A stretch of DNA of 64,000 nucleotides from contig NZ_CP073714.1 of the NCBI RefSeq assembly GCF_023101145.1, positions 2,356,001 to 2,420,000 of the forward strand. The letters are read 5' to 3'. Below are positions 1-6,218 of this stretch, piece by piece. This stretch comes from Paenibacillus pabuli. Its GTDB lineage: Bacteria; Bacillota; Bacilli; Paenibacillales; Paenibacillaceae. Position 1 is the stretch's first letter; every line of letters starts with the position of its first letter. A program made the position numbers and the translations under genes. The notes beneath the pieces are model-generated. The model saw only the letters and a program-made list of their open reading frames with translations. It made no database searches and was not told where the DNA came from.

Positions 1-1
1 G

Positions 2-145
2 GCTGACCAGATAGCACAGGGTTTTGATTCCACGGAAGCTGCTATTTACAAACTGACAGAACCACACATTTTGCACATTGGAGATAAAAAATTCGTTATC
101 CGGCCTGCAACCGAGGCTGAGATCCAGGAGGCCGAAACAGTATGA
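2..145 (+). CDS. C-terminal end of an unidentified phage protein (partial)
   Basis: The frame is open from the window edge and ends in a TGA that shares an ATGA overlap with the dUTPase start, as in translationally coupled phage operons. The 47 visible residues include a basic-hydrophobic stretch (HIGDKKFVIRP) and an acidic tail. I do not recognise the family. The small beta-strand-like core suggests a short structured domain, but the N-terminus lies outside the window. Confidence 0.6.
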   Translation, partial: ADQIAQGFDSTEAAIYKLTEPHILHIGDKKFVIRPATEAEIQEAETV

Positions 146-768
146 ACATAGCTAAATTATACGAAATGCAGAAGACGCTTGATGCACGAATAATTGAGGA
201 AAAGAGTCTGCAAGAGCAAGACTTGCTCCCGAACACGATCCTTGCGCTTCAGGTGGAGCTTGGTGAAATGGCGAACGAATGGCGCGGGTTCAAGCATTGG
301 AGCAATGACCAAGAGCCTCGATTTGAAATCAGATGCGCAAAGTGTGCAGGTGCAGGAAATCATTACGAGCAGTACGGTTGGACACCTTCACGAAAGCCAA
401 CTAAGACAAAATGCGGTGCGTGTAACGGCAAAGGTAATACAAAACAACCGCTCCTTGAAGAGTACGTCGATTGCGTCCACTTCTTCCTCAGCATCGCCCG
501 GCAACTTGGCCTGGATGAAACAGACCTCACGATTATTGATGACTACTTGGAGGGCAGCACAACCAATGTGCTCAACAGATTGATTTATCACGCTGGCGGA
601 ATTGGCATGGAATACAGTCCATATTCAGGCATTACATCGTACCGGATGGCGTTCAATATGTTCTTTGCTCTCGGACGGCAACGCTTCGGATTCACACTTG
701 AACAGGTTGAGGCAGCGTACCTGGATAAGAACAAAGTCAACCACGAGCGACAGGCGAACGGATATTAA
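142..768 (+). CDS. Phage dimeric (all-alpha, MazG-like) dUTPase with a zinc-knuckle insertion
   Basis: This is probably a dUTP diphosphatase of the dimeric dUTPase_2 family, hydrolysing dUTP to dUMP and keeping uracil out of phage DNA. The first family motif, with acidic residues E39, E42 and E46 (QVELGEMANEWRGFKHWS), and the second, EEYVDCVHF at about 106-114, supply the usual magnesium ligands. Between them, at about 65-98, sits an extra segment with C65-x2-C68 and C91-x2-C94, each followed by a glycine-rich GAG or GKG, resembling a DnaJ-type CxxCxGxG zinc finger. It is 208 residues long, versus roughly 160-180 for plain family members. It starts 4 bases inside the previous gene. The fold call is firm; the zinc binding is inferred. 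Confidence 0.85.
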   Translation: MNIAKLYEMQKTLDARIIEEKSLQEQDLLPNTILALQVELGEMANEWRGFKHWSNDQEPRFEIRCAKCAGAGNHYEQYGWTPSRKPTKTKCGACNGKGNTKQPLLEEYVDCVHFFLSIARQLGLDETDLTIIDDYLEGSTTNVLNRLIYHAGGIGMEYSPYSGITSYRMAFNMFFALGRQRFGFTLEQVEAAYLDKNKVNHERQANGY

Positions 769-782
769 ACCGGAGGTGACAT

Positions 783-1109
783 ATGAGACTTAAAGTTGCT
801 TCCCGGAAACTGAAGAATAATTGCATATACTGCAATTGCTCATTCAAGAAAGGCGACCCTTATTGGAAGTGGCGTCAGGTTTATAAGGATGATTACATCG
901 GGAATGGAAAGTTGCTCTCTTGGACAGAAAATGTATGCCCTCGATGCAAGTACAAGGAAGAAGATAGAGAAAGACGCTCACGCAACTTGCAGGAGCGTTG
1001 CCAACATCCCGAGCAAATGGTCGAACTGCAATACAGTTACATCCCAGGAGAAGCGGTAATGCATCCAGATCATTACGCATGCAGGATATGTAACAAAGTA
1101 GTGGTTTAG
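783..1109 (+). CDS. Small cysteine-rich phage protein
   Basis: A 108-residue basic protein with three CxxC knuckles (CIYC near residue 15, CPRC near 53, CRIC near 102) and an extra CNC, which suggests two structural zinc sites. The family is unknown to me. A very good SD (GGAGGTGACAT) lies just before the ATG, in the 14-bp gap after the dUTPase gene, so it is read in the same early operon. Small zinc proteins of this kind in phage early regions are often nucleic-acid or host-protein binders, but nothing here shows which. Confidence 0.75.
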   Translation: MRLKVASRKLKNNCIYCNCSFKKGDPYWKWRQVYKDDYIGNGKLLSWTENVCPRCKYKEEDRERRSRNLQERCQHPEQMVELQYSYIPGEAVMHPDHYACRICNKVVV

Positions 1110-1146
1110 GATCACGGGGGATAACAGAGGAAGGGAGACAAGACAC

Positions 1147-1335
1147 ATGACCAGGATGGAAGCGACTGAGCAGATAGGCGACCTTTTGGATAATCACTGC
1201 GCAGACTGCCCAACTCGGCAGGAGTTGAACAAAATACACGGTAGCACATACAGCAAGATAGATGGTCATTGCAACCGTGAATGTCCGGTAGGCAAGCAAC
1301 TCCAAGGGCTGAGCAAACACCTGACAAGGTCGTGA
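1147..1335 (+). CDS. Zinc-finger domain protein (zf-C2HCIx2C / DUF2602 type)
   Basis: A 62-residue protein with the spacing of the small phage zinc-finger family: an N-terminal helix (EQIGDLLDNHC), CADC, then H and a C-terminal CNRECPVGKQL. These are the expected ligands of one zinc site. Family members are common in Bacillus phages and skin-type prophages; their molecular role is not established. The SD AAGGGAG precedes the ATG. The stop TGA overlaps a GTG start of the next gene (GTGA), indicating coupling. Confidence 0.75.
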   Translation: MTRMEATEQIGDLLDNHCADCPTRQELNKIHGSTYSKIDGHCNRECPVGKQLQGLSKHLTRS

Positions 1336-1979
1336 AGCGGATTATATACGTGGCTGGTGTCAATCGTAAGCACCTGGCAGAACAGGCCAGCAGCGTACCG
1401 TATTGGCTCCTGAGCGCTACACTACTGCGGAAGTATCCAAGCTGGCTTGAGCCATACCTGCGACATAGGACGGTTATATGGGACCCTGGGACGTTCTCGG
1501 AGGACTGCATTTCATACCAAGGGTACCGCGCTTATCTTGATCGGCACGCTAAGTCCAGGCATGTGTACATGCAATATGACGAGATTGGCAACCCAGAAGC
1601 AACAGAGTGGTATTTGCAGGACATGAGGCGGCGCGGATACAACCCGGTACCTATCCTGCAACCTGGCGGCGACATGAGCTTGCTTCAACGTGATGGACTG
1701 GTATTCATCGGCGGCACGGTACGGATGCATGACGACCAGCGTATGCGCTACTTGGACAGCCTGCTGCTGCAACCCATCCGGGCACGAGTCCACTTGCTGG
1801 GCATGATGCGACATGAATGGTTTGAGCCATACAGCAGAGCCTTCCAAGGCGATAACACGAGTTGGATACCACGGTCTGAATGGAATAGGCGCAAGACGGT
1901 AGCGGAATGGATGCGGGAATATGGAGAGCAATGGGTACCACACAGGCCACGGGAATTAATACAAATGTCACTATTTTAG
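1332..1979 (+). CDS. Phage TIM-barrel protein resembling tRNA-guanine transglycosylase/DpdA-like enzymes
   Basis: A 215-residue protein. I place the start at GTG 1332, overlapping the upstream stop; an ATG at 1281 would need a 55-base overlap. It has the look of a compact deazaguanine-transferase barrel: WDPGTFS near the N-terminal third, a YMQYDEIGNPEAT strand-loop, a VPILQPGGD strand and a VFIGGTVRM glycine strand. The last two resemble the (I/V)PV-h-G and GG segments of phage Tgt/DpdA-like proteins. Such enzymes exchange guanine for 7-deazaguanine in DNA or tRNA. No deazaguanine synthesis genes (queC, D, E, folE) are visible, so a base-modifying role is inference. The tail ends in QMSLF. 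Confidence 0.5.
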   Translation: MKRIIYVAGVNRKHLAEQASSVPYWLLSATLLRKYPSWLEPYLRHRTVIWDPGTFSEDCISYQGYRAYLDRHAKSRHVYMQYDEIGNPEATEWYLQDMRRRGYNPVPILQPGGDMSLLQRDGLVFIGGTVRMHDDQRMRYLDSLLLQPIRARVHLLGMMRHEWFEPYSRAFQGDNTSWIPRSEWNRRKTVAEWMREYGEQWVPHRPRELIQMSLF

Positions 1980-1989
1980 GAGGATGACC

Positions 1990-2406
1990 ATGTTTGATAA
2001 ATATCAGTACGACTCACTGGAATACAGACTCATATATTATGCCCTCTGTGCCTTGGGAATAGAGTGGGAAAAGGACGAGGAGGCGGCCGCGGTCGAGGAA
2101 GTAGCACAGATCCATGGCGTGTCAGTTGCAGATGTACACCATGCACTTGAAGCACTGTACACGGATAATCCTGACCCGGATGCGCTGCGGGAACAGGCAG
2201 AAGTCGAAGGGAAATCAGTACCTTGTGAGTTTGAAGTAATCAAGGATATCTATTGGGACGACTGGGGACGGTTTGTAAAAGTGTTCCGCAAGGGAGATGT
2301 TTGCCAAGGAACATTACACCCGGACGGGTCGGTAAGTGCAGAGAGCACAATCTATGACGGCATCAGCGACAACGTTGATTCAGATAGTATCGTAATTCGC
2401 AAATAG
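1990..2406 (+). CDS. Phage protein of unknown function
   Basis: 138 residues, acidic (rich in D and E), with an N-terminal helical region that includes a helix-turn-helix-like segment (EEVAQIHGVSVADVHHALEALY) and a C-terminal beta-rich domain. The AGGAGG at 1978-1983 directly abuts an ATG at 1984, so the in-frame ATG at 1990, six bases after the SD, is the more likely start. No family recognised. It follows the TGT-like gene by 10 bp and belongs to the same operon. Confidence 0.65.
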   Translation: MFDKYQYDSLEYRLIYYALCALGIEWEKDEEAAAVEEVAQIHGVSVADVHHALEALYTDNPDPDALREQAEVEGKSVPCEFEVIKDIYWDDWGRFVKVFRKGDVCQGTLHPDGSVSAESTIYDGISDNVDSDSIVIRK

Positions 2407-2443
2407 TTGAGAGGCTCCGACCTCTAACCAAGGAGGGATATAC

Positions 2444-2899
2444 ATGTATGACTGGAAAGGCTTTGACCCCAAAAACCCGCCACAAGTTGGAAAAACGTAC
2501 CTGGTTTATGTCCCAGGTAACGAGACTGGGGAGTACATGACAGCCGAGTTCTACAATTACGACTGTGAAACTTGCTTCTGGTGTGTATTGACCGGATCGG
2601 AGGTTCAGGGGGTAACCCATTACTCGGAAATAAACACGAACGTATCACCTTTGATTAACAGAAGTGGTGATCATGTATTTTTGAGGGGCAACAATGCAAA
2701 AGAAACAATCGGCTTGGCTCTCCTTCATTTAGAAGCAGATGTAAGGCAGGAAGGCCGTAGCAAAGGCTTTGAAGACTGCACAACGTACTGGAAAGGCGAG
2801 ATAGAGAAGATTCGTGACTTTGGCGGTCCTCCACGGGCGCAACTATCACGGATACTGAATTTGTTCAATCTGGAGCCAAAGGAGGAAGAACAGTCATGA
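2444..2899 (+). CDS. Phage protein of unknown function
   Basis: 151 residues with a strong SD (AAGGAGGG) seven bases before ATG. The N-terminal 70 residues are aromatic- and cysteine-rich and probably beta (GKTYLVYVPGNETGEY, CETCFWCVLTG). The C-terminal half is helical and charged (a GRSKGFEDCTTYWKGEIEK helix). The N-terminal part resembles small phage DUF551-like domains that read a WYWC pattern, but I cannot assign it. It overlaps the next gene by ATGA. Confidence 0.65.
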   Translation: MYDWKGFDPKNPPQVGKTYLVYVPGNETGEYMTAEFYNYDCETCFWCVLTGSEVQGVTHYSEINTNVSPLINRSGDHVFLRGNNAKETIGLALLHLEADVRQEGRSKGFEDCTTYWKGEIEKIRDFGGPPRAQLSRILNLFNLEPKEEEQS

Positions 2900-3300
2900 G
2901 TAAGCAGGAAGAAATCAAACAAGCGTTAACAGCATCTGAGCAAGAATGTGACCGATTAGACGAGGAGCTAACGGACCGTAGGCTGAGAATTGAATCGTTG
3001 TATGCAGACAAAACCTTGCTGTTGGATCAAGCAAAGGAACATGCAGAGCTCATTGAACAGCAGTCCGCAGAAATGAACCGGTTGCAGCAGTTGGTGAACA
3101 AGCAGGGCAAGGAGCTTGAAGAGGCACGGAAGGTAATCGGCTGGTATGGAGATAACGGGAACTATGTACAGGTGTTTGGTCTTGGTGGAGACCCAATGGG
3201 AGGGTATTTCTGTATGCCGATGGTGCTTACAGATCATGGAGAACGTGCCCGGTTGTATTTGGGTCAGGAAGGAGAGGGGAACCAAGATGAGAGCAAATAA
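2896..3300 (+). CDS. Coiled-coil phage protein
   Basis: 134 residues; about 1-85 form a long heptad-patterned coiled coil (repeated E, L, Q and K with leucines at regular spacing, e.g. SAEMNRLQQLVNKQGKELEE). A short glycine- and aromatic-rich C-terminal domain follows (GLGGDPMGGYFCMPMV). The start overlaps the previous stop (ATGA). Its last codons overlap the terminator of a small minus-strand gene. Function unknown; probably an early-region accessory protein. Confidence 0.65.
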   Translation: MSKQEEIKQALTASEQECDRLDEELTDRRLRIESLYADKTLLLDQAKEHAELIEQQSAEMNRLQQLVNKQGKELEEARKVIGWYGDNGNYVQVFGLGGDPMGGYFCMPMVLTDHGERARLYLGQEGEGNQDESK

Positions 3301-3323
3301 AAACGGCCCCTCGAAAGGGACCG
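3296..3323 (-). terminator. Intrinsic terminator of the minus-strand small peptide gene
   Basis: Read on the minus strand: CGGTCCC, a 6-nt loop, GGGGCCG, then TTTTT. Seven pairs with one G-T wobble. It lies ten bases after the TAG of the 27-residue ORF and overlaps the 3' end of the plus-strand coiled-coil gene. Confidence 0.8.
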
Positions 3324-3333
3324 CCAGCGACTC

Positions 3334-3417
3334 CTAAAGGAACCACTGTCCAACCACCACCGCTAAGACCGTTAAGGCCTTGATGAAGGTCGGGGAGATT
3401 TTGAGATGGATCTCCAT
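3334..3417 (-). CDS. 27-residue hydrophobic peptide, candidate type I toxin
   Basis: A single-helix peptide: a short charged N-terminus (MEIHLKISP), a hydrophobic helix rich in V, L and A (FIKALTVLAVVVGQ), ending in WFL. It is read against the phage operon. It has AAAGGAGGG six bases before the ATG, a strong promoter with extended -10 about 70 bp upstream, and an intrinsic terminator immediately after the stop. Size, single membrane span, structured leader and isolated opposite-strand transcription match type I toxin genes (TxpA, BsrG and Fst classes), but the sequence is none of the ones I know. The toxin role is inference. Confidence 0.55.
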   Translation of the reverse strand: MEIHLKISPTFIKALTVLAVVVGQWFL

Positions 3418-3487
3418 AACCACCCTCCTTTAGGTTCGGCAGGAGTTCGACAAATCGTCGAGCCGACCAGATACGTATGGCAAGAAA

Positions 3488-3517
3488 AGTATATCACGCG
3501 ATTAATAGATTTAACAA
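3488..3517 (-). promoter_or_regulatory. Sigma-A promoter with extended -10 for the small peptide gene
   Basis: On the minus strand: TTGTTA (3517-3512), 18 bp, TATACT (3493-3488), with TG one base before the -10. The predicted transcript begins near 3481 and has a leader of about 60 nt. That leader can fold into a two-part hairpin (TCGGC with GCCGA enclosing TCGAC with GTCGA) just upstream of the SD. A second short stem, GGAGAT with ATCTCC, covers the first codons. Both could hold back translation. Confidence 0.65.
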
Positions 3518-3575
3518 TATAAACCATTGTGGGTTGAGGCTTGGGTCTCTCCCTACTAAGGAGGATATACAAACC

Positions 3576-3962
3576 ATGAAAAAATTCAAACTCATACCCG
3601 CATTGCTTTGCATCATGTTATTACTTCCGGCATGCACAGACGCGGATATTGCCTCACAAAACATATCCAAAGCGGCAGATAATTTTGAGATTCCCCGCCG
3701 GATCGTTTTCTACAACGGCATCACAGACAAGTACATGCTTACCGTAGAGGGGCGTTGTTCGTTGGGTAACGCAGACAACCGGGACCAACAACTGACCGTT
3801 ACCTGTAAGGTGGGCGAGGATAAATATAAAAAGCATTTCCTCGGATTGTCTGACAACATAACGTACTTCGCTGAACAGCTTGAACCAGTGGACGTAAGCA
3901 CATATCACTACCGGGTCACATTCAAGCCGCAGGCAATTATGCCAGACATCGACGTTAAATAA
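3576..3962 (+). CDS. Phage-encoded lipoprotein (beta-sandwich lipoprotein type)
   Basis: 128 residues. The start at 3576 is set by AAGGAGG at 3558-3564; it gives a clean type II signal peptide, MKKFKLIPALLCIMLLLPAC, with the lipobox LPAC. The mature protein carries the segment NFEIPRRIVFYNGITDKYML, which I recognise from phage proteins annotated as beta-sandwich lipoprotein, found widely in Gram-positive phages. It should be anchored on the outer face of the membrane of the lysogen. Prophage lipoproteins often act in superinfection exclusion, but that role is inferred. Preceding bases carry the divergent promoter of the small peptide gene. Confidence 0.75.
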   Translation: MKKFKLIPALLCIMLLLPACTDADIASQNISKAADNFEIPRRIVFYNGITDKYMLTVEGRCSLGNADNRDQQLTVTCKVGEDKYKKHFLGLSDNITYFAEQLEPVDVSTYHYRVTFKPQAIMPDIDVK

Positions 3963-4019
3963 AAAACTGAAAAGAAATCTTCATCAATAGACCAATATTA
4001 ATTGGGAGGAATGGAGCAA

Positions 4020-4388
4020 ATGACAAGAGCAATGGTAACTATAGAGCAATTCGAAGGTGTCAAAACGCTGCTGAAAACTAAAACTCAAGCCGAGATCATG
4101 AACGAACATATTAAGTATGCAGGGCAAAAACATTGGAGCATTGACGGGCTGAACAGTCTGACCACGGATCAGATGGGGCTGCTGCTGTATAACCCTAATT
4201 TGGTGACGGTGGAACCTTCGCTTGAGGATCATTTGCGGGCTGCTTATATCGGTGCAAAAAGCCAAGAATTTGCGGACGGTCTGGTAATGGCAGCTAAGTT
4301 GTACGGGATCAATCCAAGCATATTCGAGGGACTGGTTGAATGGGTCCCAGATGATCAGGAACCGGCAGTAGAACCTGAACAGGCGTAG
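4020..4388 (+). CDS. Phage protein of unknown function
   Basis: 122 residues, mostly helical and acidic at the C-terminus (DDQEPAVEPEQA). The GGGAGG at 4004-4009 favours the ATG at 4020 (10-nt spacing) over 4011 (1 nt). It is separated from the lipoprotein by 57 bp and precedes the metallopeptidase-like gene by 56 bp. No recognisable domain; possibly a chaperone-like or DNA-replication accessory protein, but that is guesswork. Confidence 0.6.
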   Translation: MTRAMVTIEQFEGVKTLLKTKTQAEIMNEHIKYAGQKHWSIDGLNSLTTDQMGLLLYNPNLVTVEPSLEDHLRAAYIGAKSQEFADGLVMAAKLYGINPSIFEGLVEWVPDDQEPAVEPEQA

Positions 4389-4444
4389 AACACGTCCTTA
4401 TTCTATTAATCTAATAAAACCAAAATTGAGAGGGGAAACAACCC

Positions 4445-5137
4445 ATGGCAAACGATAAATTCATTACAGATGCACCACAAGCAGTTAACGAATTGCTGGA
4501 AGATATTATTTCAAAGAATCATACACACCTTGATGACAGTGAGTTTTTAGTGATTATGAAACACGGCGGATGGAAGTCCAAGGGCAAAACGAAATTCAGT
4601 GGTGTTTCAGTTCTCAATGAGGCAATCCGCATGAGTATGGATAAGGACGCAATCTTGTATCTCAATGCAGACATGTGGAACCAAATGACTGATCCGCAGA
4701 AACGTTATGTAATCGATCATGCTCTCTGTACTCTTGATGTCAAGATGGATAAGCACGATGATGTGCTGGAAGCTCCTGACGGTCGCCCTTTGCTTAAAAC
4801 TCTTCCGCCTGACATTGAAGCTTTCTTTGCAGTAATCACACGTCATGGTGCTGTAAGCGAGGATGTGAAGCGTCTTGCATTCGCCATTAAAGAGGTCAAT
4901 GTTGAACAACTCACAATTGAAATGGCTGCTGAAGAACAGGCAAAGCAAGAAGAAGCTCAAAAGGAACCCCGTGAAGGAATCAAAGGCATGATCAATCCAG
5001 ACGGCACGATTAACATTAACGACCCAAACCAGGCGAAGTTACCGCTTGAAGGGGAAGCTGCCGCTGCTGCTGAAATCATCGCAACAACTCAAGACGGCGT
5101 GAAAGTACCAGTTTCTGACGACGATCTGCCTTATTAA
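4445..5137 (+). CDS. Putative phage metallopeptidase-family protein with degenerate zinc motif
   Basis: 230 residues. The first 150 match the layout of the putative phage metallopeptidase family: HGGW...GKTKFSGVSVLNEAIRMS, a strand DAILYLNADMW, a helix QMTDPQKRYVIDHAL, then a late HG near residue 134. In the family the helix carries HExxH-type ligands (H-E-L-C-H). Here the corresponding residues read H92-A-L-C-T96, so the catalytic Glu and second His are missing. The C-terminal 80 residues are low-complexity and acidic (NINDPNQ, EGEAAAAAE, DDDLPY). It is therefore probably not a working protease and may be a structural or inhibitory relative. It sits two genes upstream of the excisionase-like gene. 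Confidence 0.7.
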   Translation: MANDKFITDAPQAVNELLEDIISKNHTHLDDSEFLVIMKHGGWKSKGKTKFSGVSVLNEAIRMSMDKDAILYLNADMWNQMTDPQKRYVIDHALCTLDVKMDKHDDVLEAPDGRPLLKTLPPDIEAFFAVITRHGAVSEDVKRLAFAIKEVNVEQLTIEMAAEEQAKQEEAQKEPREGIKGMINPDGTININDPNQAKLPLEGEAAAAAEIIATTQDGVKVPVSDDDLPY

Positions 5138-5196
5138 TATAGTTTCACTCCCCGGCTCCGGTCGGGGAACCATCCTTACATTGAGGTGATACAAAG

Positions 5197-5658
5197 GTGG
5201 GTCAACAAAGCTTTTTACCGGAGATTGACCGGAAATTAACGCAGGCAGCCGTTGAGGCCGCACTGGAGAAATACAGGATATTCAAGTTCATGACATTCGA
5301 GGCCCGCGAGGCGAGTACAACAGCAGGATACACTGAACGGTTTCACGGTCCTACAAACCAGACAAGCGACCAGACAGCCAGTATTGCCATCTATAACGCT
5401 GACCAGGAAATGTATCGGCAAGACTATTGCGACCGTGTAGAACGTGCTGTAAAGCGTATGCCGCGTATGGAACGCTTTTTAATAGAAGCAAGATATATGA
5501 CTACGGAGCATGATTACATTACAGATCAGAAGGTGTACAACTTCGAGTTCAAACCGCCGATCAGCGCCCCAAAGTACATTGAGATTCGGTGGAGAGCATT
5601 TTACAAGCTGGCTTTGGATTTGAGGATTGTCGTTGAAAAACCATCGGAAGGAGAATAG
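5197..5658 (+). CDS. arpU: ArpU/RinA-like phage late transcription regulator
   Basis: 153 residues with the ArpU family layout: N-terminal FLPEIDRKLTQAAVEAALEKYRIFK, a middle helix with acidic-aromatic YNADQEMY, then RAVKRMPRMERFLIEARYM and a sigma-like C-terminal helix pair ending in a DNA-binding segment. Members control late gene expression in Gram-positive phages and usually lie just upstream of the terminase small subunit. The start is GTG at 5197, with TGAGGTGA upstream. Here no terminase follows: an HTH gene and a tRNA-derived att site come next, so the late module is missing or has moved. Confidence 0.8.
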   Translation: MGQQSFLPEIDRKLTQAAVEAALEKYRIFKFMTFEAREASTTAGYTERFHGPTNQTSDQTASIAIYNADQEMYRQDYCDRVERAVKRMPRMERFLIEARYMTTEHDYITDQKVYNFEFKPPISAPKYIEIRWRAFYKLALDLRIVVEKPSEGE

Positions 5659-5660
5659 CT

Positions 5661-5858
5661 ATGAGCACTGAGACGAAGAAACGTTCATTGGATGATTACG
5701 ATGAGGTTATGGAAACAAAAGATGTTAGAGAGTATTTGAACTTGAGTAGAGATAAAGCATATGAATTGATGAACTCAGGTAAATTCCATGTGGTACAATC
5801 AGGAAGGAGTAAACTGGTTGCAAGGGAAGTTTTTCGTTCTTGGTTGCATGGGGGATAA
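5661..5858 (+). CDS. Excisionase-family HTH protein
   Basis: 65 residues. The core, ETKDVREYLNLSRDKAYEL followed by a short wing ending LVAREVFRSWL, is the winged-helix fold of excisionases (MerR-like HTH_17). It begins 3 bp after arpU with SD GGAAGGAG. It lies 158 bp from the tRNA-derived att core, the usual place for a recombination directionality factor. Three AGTACG repeats lie between it and the att core and could be its binding sites or those of the integrase. Most likely it controls excision of the left element. Confidence 0.75.
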   Translation: MSTETKKRSLDDYDEVMETKDVREYLNLSRDKAYELMNSGKFHVVQSGRSKLVAREVFRSWLHGG

Positions 5859-5923
5859 AAGGTAATTGAATTCAAAATCTGGTGCCGGAAATGGTGCCAG
5901 ATTATCAAGTTTTACTAAGAATG

Positions 5924-5985
5924 AGTACGGATTAGTACGTAAATAGAAAAGCAAAAACCCTGATGTATCAAGGTGTTTAAGTACG
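5924..5985. repeat. Three AGTACG repeats next to the att core
   Basis: AGTACG occurs at 5924-5929, 5934-5939 and 5980-5985, all in the same orientation, between the excisionase-like gene and the att core at 6016. A pair of TGGTGCC repeats lies just upstream (about 5881-5899). Position suggests recombinase or excisionase arm sites for the left element; this is inference. Confidence 0.4.
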
Positions 5986-6015
5986 GGGCCGAATGACTAA
6001 GGAAAGAATCCCTTC

Positions 6016-6058
6016 GCTGGCAGCGATGAGGTCAGGGGTTCGATCCCCCTAGGCTCCA
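6016..6058 (+). other. Attachment site core, left copy (3' half of tRNA-Ala GGC)
   Basis: A 43-bp stretch identical to 12285-12327. It reads as the 3' half of tRNA-Ala: anticodon loop CTGGCAG (anticodon GGC), stem CGATG, variable AGGTC, T-stem and loop AGGGG-TTCGATC-CCCCT, acceptor strand AGGCTCC and discriminator A. No CCA follows here. The bases to its left do not supply a tRNA 5' half. It is best read as the junction between two tandemly integrated elements. Confidence 0.85.
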
Positions 6059-6072
6059 TTTCTCGTAAAGAA

Positions 6073-6095
6073 TCCGCTAATATAGCGGGTTTTTT
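6073..6095 (+). terminator. Small intrinsic terminator after the left att core
   Basis: CCGCT-AATAT-AGCGG followed by GTTTTTT. A short but clean hairpin 15 bp after the tRNA-derived core; it would end readthrough from the left element before the integrase gene. Confidence 0.6.
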
Positions 6096-6132
6096 CGTTT
6101 GTCTAGACGTTGACTGTTAACGTGGACAACTC

Positions 6133-6172
6133 GCAGATATGCGCTCCACGCATTGCAGATCTACGCGCCTAA
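6133..6172 (+). promoter_or_regulatory. Pair of integrase arm-type sites (left end)
   Basis: GCAGATATGCGCTCC at 6133 and GCAGATCTACGCGCCTAA at 6155 start exactly 22 bp apart. The same motif pair with the same 22-bp spacing occurs at 12116 and 12138 near the other end. The consensus is GCAGATATnCGCnCCTAA. Equal spacing at both ends of the element, next to the att cores, is what lambda-type integrase arm sites look like. Confidence 0.7.
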
Positions 6173-6218
6173 TCCCTCGTTTTCTTACCGTACTTATTAT
6201 CTAAGGAGACGGTGTGGA

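Noticed and set aside
5981..6015. GGGGCC before the left att core as the tRNA-Ala 5' half
   Set aside because: Only six bases fit the acceptor; no D-arm or anticodon 5' strand follows (AATGACTAAGG).
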